NCBI GenBank assembly: GCA_964636575.1
Contig: CAZWSE010000021.1
Location: 1-38,232 of the forward strand
Reading direction: 5' to 3'
Source: CAZWSE01 sp964636575
Lineage (GTDB): Bacteria; Pseudomonadota; Alphaproteobacteria; Rhodobacterales; Rhodobacteraceae
DNA length: 38,232 nt
Part shown: positions 34,212 to 38,232 of the stretch, in pieces
How the letters are laid out: each line of letters opens with the position of its first letter
How positions within the stretch are numbered: the stretch's first letter is position 1
The notes under the pieces: model-generated
Database searches by the model: none
Told to the model about the DNA's origin: nothing
Seen by the model: only the letters and a program-made list of their open reading frames with translations
Position numbers and translations under genes: made by a program

Positions 34212-34978
34212 ACCCGCCCTGTTGCGGCTTGCCACGCTAACCGCGCGGACTTTTGAAAGGCAGACAGGCCCAGCCGCCCGTCCCCGACTGCACTTGGGTC
34301 TTTGAGGGCCTGTTTTAGCACCCCTTCTGTTTGCCATGCGGCCAGAAGCGCTGGTTTGGCTTTTGCGTCGATGGTTGCTTTTCGCGCCTGTGTCAGCCTG
34401 TCCAACCCCGATTGCGCCAAGGTTTGGATGCCTGCATGTGTCCCGTCCAGCAGCGGGATCCGCCCCCGCGCTGCAAGCTCTGGCACCGCTTTCAGCCAGC
34501 CTGCCACCCCGTGCGCATAGCCTATGTCAAGGATCGCCTGGCTTGGCTCTGCCCCGAGCGATTGCGCTGCCGCTTGCATCAGGGTGCCCGCTGTTTGTGT
34601 CAGATAGCGTGTCAGATGTGCGTCGTCTTCAAAGGCGTCTTTGTAGATGTCCCAGCGTCGTGCGGCGATGAGCTCATCCAAAGCTGATGCTTGTTCAGGT
34701 GTCAGCACTTCGGCGAGTGCAGTTGTCACCTCATGCTTGCGCACGGTCTGGCCCTTGGCGATTTCCTCAAGCGCGTCCCGCCACCATTGCAGCCGCATTT
34801 CTGCGATCATTGGCTCTGCCGTGACCCAAGGCGCGCGGCTGACTTCGACGTTGAAGGCATAGATCGGGAACAGGATTGCCCGCGCGTCGACCGGTGCTGC
34901 CATAGTGGCCCGAAACCTGTCCGGATCCGCCTTTTCCACGAGCGCTGCACAGGCTGTCAGGCTTGTATCCCATGTCAT
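34208..34978 (-). CDS. Squalene/phytoene synthase-family protein (NDUFAF6-like)
   Basis: This 256-aa protein has the trans-prenyltransferase fold pattern: LFPIYAFNVEVSRAPWVT (about 38-55), MRLQWWRDALEEI (about 62-74), RRWDIYKDAFED and the TAGTLMQAAAQSLG helix. The usual two aspartate-rich motifs are not intact (first only RDALEE), so synthesis of squalene or phytoene is unlikely; this matches the NDUFAF6-like group that helps respiratory complex I assembly. That role is inference from family. The ATG at 34978 overlaps the methyltransferase stop by 4 bases; the longer upstream frame is a shadow. Confidence 0.85.
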   Translation of the reverse strand: MTWDTSLTACAALVEKADPDRFRATMAAPVDARAILFPIYAFNVEVSRAPWVTAEPMIAEMRLQWWRDALEEIAKGQTVRKHEVTTALAEVLTPEQASALDELIAARRWDIYKDAFEDDAHLTRYLTQTAGTLMQAAAQSLGAEPSQAILDIGYAHGVAGWLKAVPELAARGRIPLLDGTHAGIQTLAQSGLDRLTQARKATIDAKAKPALLAAWQTEGVLKQALKDPSAVGDGRLGLSAFQKSARLAWQAATGRV

Positions 34979-35679
34979 GATTTGGCGAGCACCAGCAAGT
35001 ATGCGATGTCTTGCGGAGCCGCGGCCCAATGTCCGATCTCGGCCTCTGCCTCTTTGCATGCGGCTTTGGTATCTGGCGTTGTGCCGTTGGCCCGGAGGCT
35101 GTCCACCCGGGATTGCAAAGACGTGTAATAGGCTTCCCAAGGTGCGCCTTGGATGGTTCGAGTGTCCTGCACTTTGAACCCTGCGTCCGCCACCTGTTTG
35201 AGAACCCCAGCTTTGTCTTGTGTCGCGTATCCGTCCCAAAGGTTTGTTGCGGCATCGGTCCATCCGTTGGTCAAAACCGGTTCTGAAAATGCGATCACCC
35301 CTTGGTCTGTCAGCTTGGGTTTCCACGCTGTCAGCGCCGCGTTGATCCCTTTGAAATAGACCGCACCTGTGCACCAGATCAGATCATAGGGGCCTGTCAC
35401 ATCCAGCATATCCCCTTGGCGCGGGTGCACGTGGGTCAGGTGGTTTTGCAGCCGCTTCATAGCTTGGTCCACGTAAGGTCCATGCTTTTCCACCGCGTCG
35501 ATCTGGGCCTTGGGCAAGGCCTTAGCCAGTGTCAGGCTGTCCGCTCCGGACCCACAGGCCGCGTCCAAAACTCTGTGCGGTTCCTCGATTTGGTTGAGCG
35601 CCCAGTGCACGTCTGCGGGCTCTCCCGGTCCTTCGCGGTCCAGATGGGAATAGACTGTAAAGAAGGCTGCAATCGACAT
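34975..35679 (-). CDS. Class I SAM-dependent methyltransferase
   Basis: This 234-aa cytoplasmic enzyme has motif I VLDAACGSGADSLTL (about 37-51), the acidic motif II IDAVEKHG (about 60), QGDMLDVTGPYDLIWCTGAVY (motif III/IV, about 90-110) and GVIAFSEPVL. The substrate is unknown. Starts: GTG at 35685 (MSMSIAA) or ATG at 35679; AGGCAGG upstream fits both, and I use the ATG. It is 20 bases after the hydrolase stop and coupled to the squalene-synthase-like gene. Confidence 0.87.
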   Translation of the reverse strand: MSIAAFFTVYSHLDREGPGEPADVHWALNQIEEPHRVLDAACGSGADSLTLAKALPKAQIDAVEKHGPYVDQAMKRLQNHLTHVHPRQGDMLDVTGPYDLIWCTGAVYFKGINAALTAWKPKLTDQGVIAFSEPVLTNGWTDAATNLWDGYATQDKAGVLKQVADAGFKVQDTRTIQGAPWEAYYTSLQSRVDSLRANGTTPDTKAACKEAEAEIGHWAAAPQDIAYLLVLAKS

Positions 35680-35699
35680 GCTCACGATGTACGCCTGCC

Positions 35700-36677
35700 T
35701 TATGGACTGCGCAAGATGTCTTGCATAAGCGTGCGTGTTTGATCCGCGTTGACAATGCTGAGGTGGGTTTCGCCGTCGATGACGTGGTAGGTGCCTTTGG
35801 AGGTGACCTCGCTCATCAAGGGTGCGTAGCCTTCCGCTATGAAAGCCTCATCCTGTGCGCCGACGATCAGATCGAAGCGCGGCAGGGCCGCGATGTCTTT
35901 CAGGTAGTCCATGCGGGGCGCGTAGCCTGTGTTGAGCCTGTAGGAATAGGCGGTGGTCGCTGTATGCCCAAGCGGGCCGTCCATCACTGCGCTGGGCATG
36001 TTGAACTGGATGACCTCTTGCCCGTTGAGCGCTGTGATCCCGACCCCGTTGAGCATCGACAACCCGATCATCCGCCGTGTCAGCACCTTTGCCCAACCGC
36101 CCGAATTTTCGCGGGTCGTTGGCGCGTTGTATTTGAGGAAGGGCGCCAGCAGTATGGCTTGGTCCATGAGCGCACCGCGCGGTCCACCCGCAAAACGCAC
36201 CACAAGACCGCCACCGGACGAGTGTCCTGCCACAATGACTTTTTGATCCGGTCTTTGCACAAGGGCAATCAGATCGGCCAGATCGTCTTCCATTTGGCCG
36301 ATGTAGTCGATGTCGCCGCGTCTTTGCGGCGCTTCGCCGTGGCCGCGCAGGTCTGGCACGATCACATCAGCATCGGCCTGCAACGCTTTGGCAAGGTTAT
36401 CAAATTGTAGCCCGTGCCAGCCTGATCCGTGAACCAGCACAAGCAGTGGCTTGGTCGGGTTTGGATATCGCCGGACGGGCAAGCCGTAGCCGTCGCGCAT
36501 TTGCACGGTCTCAAGCTGTGCCGGTTCTGAGGTGTCTGCGTTCAGTTGTTGGGTAAAATCCAAACCTTCGCTGTCCTCGGCGAAGGCGGTGGGTTTTTGC
36601 GACGCGATCAGTCCGAGCGCGATACACAATGTGATAACGGCTGAAATCAGGGCAAACTTAACAATTGAAAAAATCAT
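35700..36677 (-). CDS. Alpha/beta hydrolase with N-terminal membrane anchor
   Basis: This 325-aa protein starts with a hydrophobic segment (about 3-26, FSIVKFALISAVITLCIALGLIA) that acts as anchor or uncleaved signal, then a hydrolase domain: LLVLVHGSGWHGLQF (oxyanion region), VIVPDLRGHGEAP, nucleophile S153 in VAGHSSGGGLV, acid in VGAQDEAFI (about 275) and histidine in DGETHLSIV (about 308). It likely acts in the periplasm or at the membrane. The substrate is unknown. Its ATG overlaps the XRE gene stop by 4 bases. Confidence 0.88.
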   Translation of the reverse strand: MIFSIVKFALISAVITLCIALGLIASQKPTAFAEDSEGLDFTQQLNADTSEPAQLETVQMRDGYGLPVRRYPNPTKPLLVLVHGSGWHGLQFDNLAKALQADADVIVPDLRGHGEAPQRRGDIDYIGQMEDDLADLIALVQRPDQKVIVAGHSSGGGLVVRFAGGPRGALMDQAILLAPFLKYNAPTTRENSGGWAKVLTRRMIGLSMLNGVGITALNGQEVIQFNMPSAVMDGPLGHTATTAYSYRLNTGYAPRMDYLKDIAALPRFDLIVGAQDEAFIAEGYAPLMSEVTSKGTYHVIDGETHLSIVNADQTRTLMQDILRSP

Positions 36678-36880
36678 TCGTCTTCCAATTCAAATATGTC
36701 GTGAACGCTGACCTCCAAAGCGCGGGCCAATCCAAGGGCCAGCACGGTTGAGGGCACGAACACGCGGTTCTCAATGGTGTTGATCGTTTTGCGGGACACA
36801 CCGACGAGGCTCGCCAGATCGGCTTGGGTCAGCCCGCGGGCGGCGCGCAGATCTTTGAGTGTGTTTTTGAGCCCGCTCAT
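36674..36880 (-). CDS. Short XRE-family transcriptional regulator (68 aa)
   Basis: This protein is essentially one helix-turn-helix domain: LKDLRAARGLTQADLASLVGVSRKTINTIENRVFVPSTVLALGLARALEVSVHDIFELED. The recognition helix is VSRKTINTIENR. Such minimal XRE proteins dimerise and bind short inverted repeats. The start is the ATG at 36880, overlapping the membrane-protein stop by 4 bases; a longer frame upstream is a shadow. Its likely target is the paired GTAAC-N6-GTTAC operator at the sugE promoter at the head of its own operon (inference). Confidence 0.88.
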   Translation of the reverse strand: MSGLKNTLKDLRAARGLTQADLASLVGVSRKTINTIENRVFVPSTVLALGLARALEVSVHDIFELEDE

Positions 36881-37281
36881 CCTGATTGCCATTCCAGATA
36901 GGTCAGGATCAGCAAATAACTTGCCCCTGTCAGGGTGCCCATCACTGCAAAAACAGTGTCCCAGTTCAGCCCGAACATCAGGACACACAGAAAGAACAAC
37001 GGGTACATCCCGACGGCGACCCAATAGGCATAACCGGCGGCTTTACGGGCAGTGGCTTTGTAAAGCTCATCCGAGGCGGCTTTGCGTGTTGCTTTGTCGG
37101 CCCGCAGGAACACCGCAAAAATCAGTATGGTTGCAATCAGCCCCGCCCCCCATGGCAAGTACCAGAGCACTGGATCAGGCCTGTTTTGTGCCAGCGACAA
37201 AAGCGCGTAGATCAGGCAGCACAGCCCGACAAGCCCAAGCAAAACGGTTCTGAAACGGGCGATTGAAGTCTCGGATGTCAT
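36877..37281 (-). CDS. Four-helix membrane protein next to the XRE regulator
   Basis: This 134-aa protein has four hydrophobic segments (about 12-30, 38-58, 80-103, 106-128) and a charged middle loop (RADKATRKAASDELYKATARKAAGYAYW). It belongs to no family I can name with certainty, but small four-helix proteins paired with a 60-70 aa XRE protein form a recurring module in bacteria. It overlaps sugE and the XRE gene by 4 bases on each side. It may sense a membrane or drug-type signal and control the regulator; this is inference. Confidence 0.8.
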   Translation of the reverse strand: MTSETSIARFRTVLLGLVGLCCLIYALLSLAQNRPDPVLWYLPWGAGLIATILIFAVFLRADKATRKAASDELYKATARKAAGYAYWVAVGMYPLFFLCVLMFGLNWDTVFAVMGTLTGASYLLILTYLEWQSG

Positions 37282-37607
37282 ACCCCTGCCCCCGTGGTTG
37301 AGATTTTCAGCCCGACGATGCCCGCCACAATCAAGATAACGCTGATGAGCCTTAAAGGGGTAAGAGGTTCGCCCATCCAAAGCGTTCCAACAGTGAAGGT
37401 GCCTATGGCCCCGATGCCGACCCAGACAGGATAGGCGGTGCCCAAAGGCAGGCTGCGCATGGCCATAGCAAGCAACCAGAACCCGATGAAGGCGGCGACG
37501 CCTGTGATGACGCTGGGCATGGGTTTGCTAAACCCGTCCGATGCTTTCATCGCGCTGGCCCAGACCACTTCCAGCAGCCCTGATATGAAAAGTATTAACC
37601 ACGCCAT
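37278..37607 (-). CDS. sugE: SMR-family exporter, SugE/Gdx type
   Basis: This 109-aa inner-membrane protein has four helices and the essential glutamate E13 (LLEVVWASAMK). The sequence follows SugE (Gdx), now known in other bacteria as a guanidinium exporter, in GFSKPMPSVITG, MRSLPLGTAYPVWVGIGAIGT and GEPLTPLRLISVILIVAGIVGLK, rather than the broad multidrug EmrE group. It heads a run of coupled genes. Only about 27 bases separate the predicted start of transcription from the ATG, so there is no room for a guanidine riboswitch; regulation appears to be by protein. Confidence 0.9.
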   Translation of the reverse strand: MAWLILFISGLLEVVWASAMKASDGFSKPMPSVITGVAAFIGFWLLAMAMRSLPLGTAYPVWVGIGAIGTFTVGTLWMGEPLTPLRLISVILIVAGIVGLKISTTGAGV

Positions 37608-37627
37608 TGCGCATGCCCCTATCTCGT

Positions 37628-37643
37628 GTAACTTAGAGGTTAC
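37628..37643. promoter_or_regulatory. Operator 1, GTAAC-N6-GTTAC, at the sugE -10
   Basis: A perfect 5-bp inverted repeat with a 6-base centre, extendable to TGTAAC and GTTACA. It overlaps the -10 and the likely transcription start, so a bound dimer would block initiation. It lies 32 bp (about three turns) from the second copy. Confidence 0.8.
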
Positions 37644-37669
37644 ATAGAAGATGCGCCGTGTAACGTCAA
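37641..37669 (-). promoter_or_regulatory. Promoter of the sugE operon
   Basis: On the minus strand TTGACG (-35, 37664-37669) and TATGTA (-10, 37641-37646) are separated by 17 bases. Transcription should start near 37634, leaving a leader of roughly 27 bases. Both hexamers are covered by the paired operators. Confidence 0.7.
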
Positions 37670-37675
37670 GGTTAC
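37660..37675. promoter_or_regulatory. Operator 2, GTAAC-N6-GTTAC, at the sugE -35
   Basis: The same arms as operator 1 (GTAAC and GTTAC) with the same 6-base spacing but a different centre. It covers the -35 and also includes the stop codon of cimA (37672-37674). Confidence 0.8.
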
Positions 37676-38232
37676 TTTTTAGTGGTGTCGCGGATCAATT
37701 TCCATTTTATCGCATCGAGCAGTGCTTCAAATGACGCATCGACGATGTTGGCGGAGACCCCGACTGTGGACCACCGCTGGCCCTGACTGTCTTCGCTGTC
37801 GATGATAACGCGCGTCACAGCCTCGGTCCCGCCATCTGTGATGCGTACTTTGAAATCGACCAATCGCATGTCGTCGATCATGGCTTGGTACGGGCCTAAG
37901 TCTTTCGCGAGCGCTTTGGAGAGCGCATTGACTGGCCCCCGATCGCCGCCTGTTTCATCCATCGATTCCGAGACAGACAGTTTCTTTTGCCCGTCGACTT
38001 TCACGACCACGACGGCCTCTGACAGGCTGACCATTTGGTCGTATTTGTTTTTGCGCCGCTCAACCGTGACTTTGTACCGTTTGACCTCAAAGAAGTCGGG
38101 CAGTTGGTCGAGTTCTTTGCGCGCGAGCAGCTCAAAGCTGGCCTGCGCTGTGTCGTAGGAATAGCCTTCGGCTTCGCGCTGTTTGATGGTGTTGAGGATG
38201 CGAGACAGGGCGTCCTTGTCGTCCGCCTTGAT
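37672..38232 (-). CDS. cimA: Citramalate synthase, C-terminal part
   Basis: The right edge of the window cuts this gene; 186 codons are visible. CimA joins pyruvate and acetyl-CoA to (R)-citramalate for isoleucine synthesis. The visible part includes the linker REAEGYSYDTAQASFELLAR and FFEVKRYKVTVERRKNKYD, then the LeuA-type regulatory domain (MDETGGDRGPVNALSKAL, DFKVRITDGGTEAVTRVIIDSED, WSTVGVSANIVDASFEALLDAIKW), where isoleucine would bind. 2-isopropylmalate synthase is the close alternative, but the EGYSYDTAQASFELL linker is typical of CimA. It ends on the sugE operator. Confidence 0.9.
   Translation of the reverse strand: MKADDKDALSRILNTIKQREAEGYSYDTAQASFELLARKELDQLPDFFEVKRYKVTVERRKNKYDQMVSLSEAVVVVKVDGQKKLSVSESMDETGGDRGPVNALSKALAKDLGPYQAMIDDMRLVDFKVRITDGGTEAVTRVIIDSEDSQGQRWSTVGVSANIVDASFEALLDAIKWKLIRDTTKK

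Noticed and set aside
37608..37671. Guanidine riboswitch upstream of sugE
   Set aside because: Only 64 bases lie between cimA and sugE, and they are filled by the promoter and two operators; no fold of the needed size fits.

Overview
The window reads as a chromosomal segment of a marine alphaproteobacterium of the Rhodobacteraceae (roseobacter group). The evidence is moderately high GC by eye, dense ATG/TGA-coupled operons, a Hint/RTX secreted protein and two FAD-GcvT dehydrogenases of the roseobacter type, a TRAP transporter, and family-typical versions of ssb, aroK-aroB, xerD and cimA. Most of it is core chromosome; I see no prophage, integrase, transposase or CRISPR array. || Layout. 1-2634: 3' end of a dipeptide/oligopeptide ABC importer (permease end, a small AT-rich membrane protein, a fused double ATPase). 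2694-5698: lytic transglycosylase, ssb, and the shikimate genes aroK-aroB. 5783-8415: a 49-aa membrane protein, a secreted helical protein and xerD in one operon. 8412-10587: an atypical metallophosphoesterase and a CNNM/CorC transporter. 10692-17978: two paralogous FAD-GcvT dehydrogenases (one per strand) on either side of a gene broken by one in-frame stop, then a MobA-like nucleotidyltransferase. 17975-18690: a small membrane protein and an assembly gap of exactly 100 N flanked by the same 55 bases on both sides. 18690-23334: a fatty-acid-hydroxylase-family membrane protein, a 991-aa LamG/RTX/Hint protein with a long structured leader, and tRNA-Leu(CAA). 23385-26421: TRAP transporter (dctM, dctQ, dctP). 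26555-30106: DedA-like protein, DsbB, then an Lrp/AsnC regulator divergent from arginase and ornithine cyclodeaminase. 30154-32915: HNH protein, esterase, AlkA-type glycosylase, CobK. 32991-38232: MFS transporter facing a six-gene minus-strand run (SugE/Gdx exporter, membrane protein, short XRE regulator, alpha/beta hydrolase, methyltransferase, squalene-synthase-like protein), and the 3' end of cimA. || How genes work together. Arginase plus ornithine cyclodeaminase convert arginine via ornithine to proline, and the divergent Lrp/AsnC protein is the natural regulator. The FAD-GcvT pair points to oxidative demethylation of methylated amines with transfer of C1 units to folate. The sugE-led run starts with a clear promoter carrying two identical-arm operators (GTAAC-N6-GTTAC, 32 bp apart) and encodes its own short XRE regulator next to a four-helix membrane protein. 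This is the best candidate here for an undescribed regulatory module. || Other points of interest: a short sequence element (core AAATACTCA after a T-rich stretch) recurs five times, once inside the cobK reading frame; four convergent gene pairs each overlap by exactly 4 nt at their stop codons; the metallophosphoesterase has lost the usual first metal-binding motif; and the RTX gene has a TG-rich, hairpin-bearing leader.
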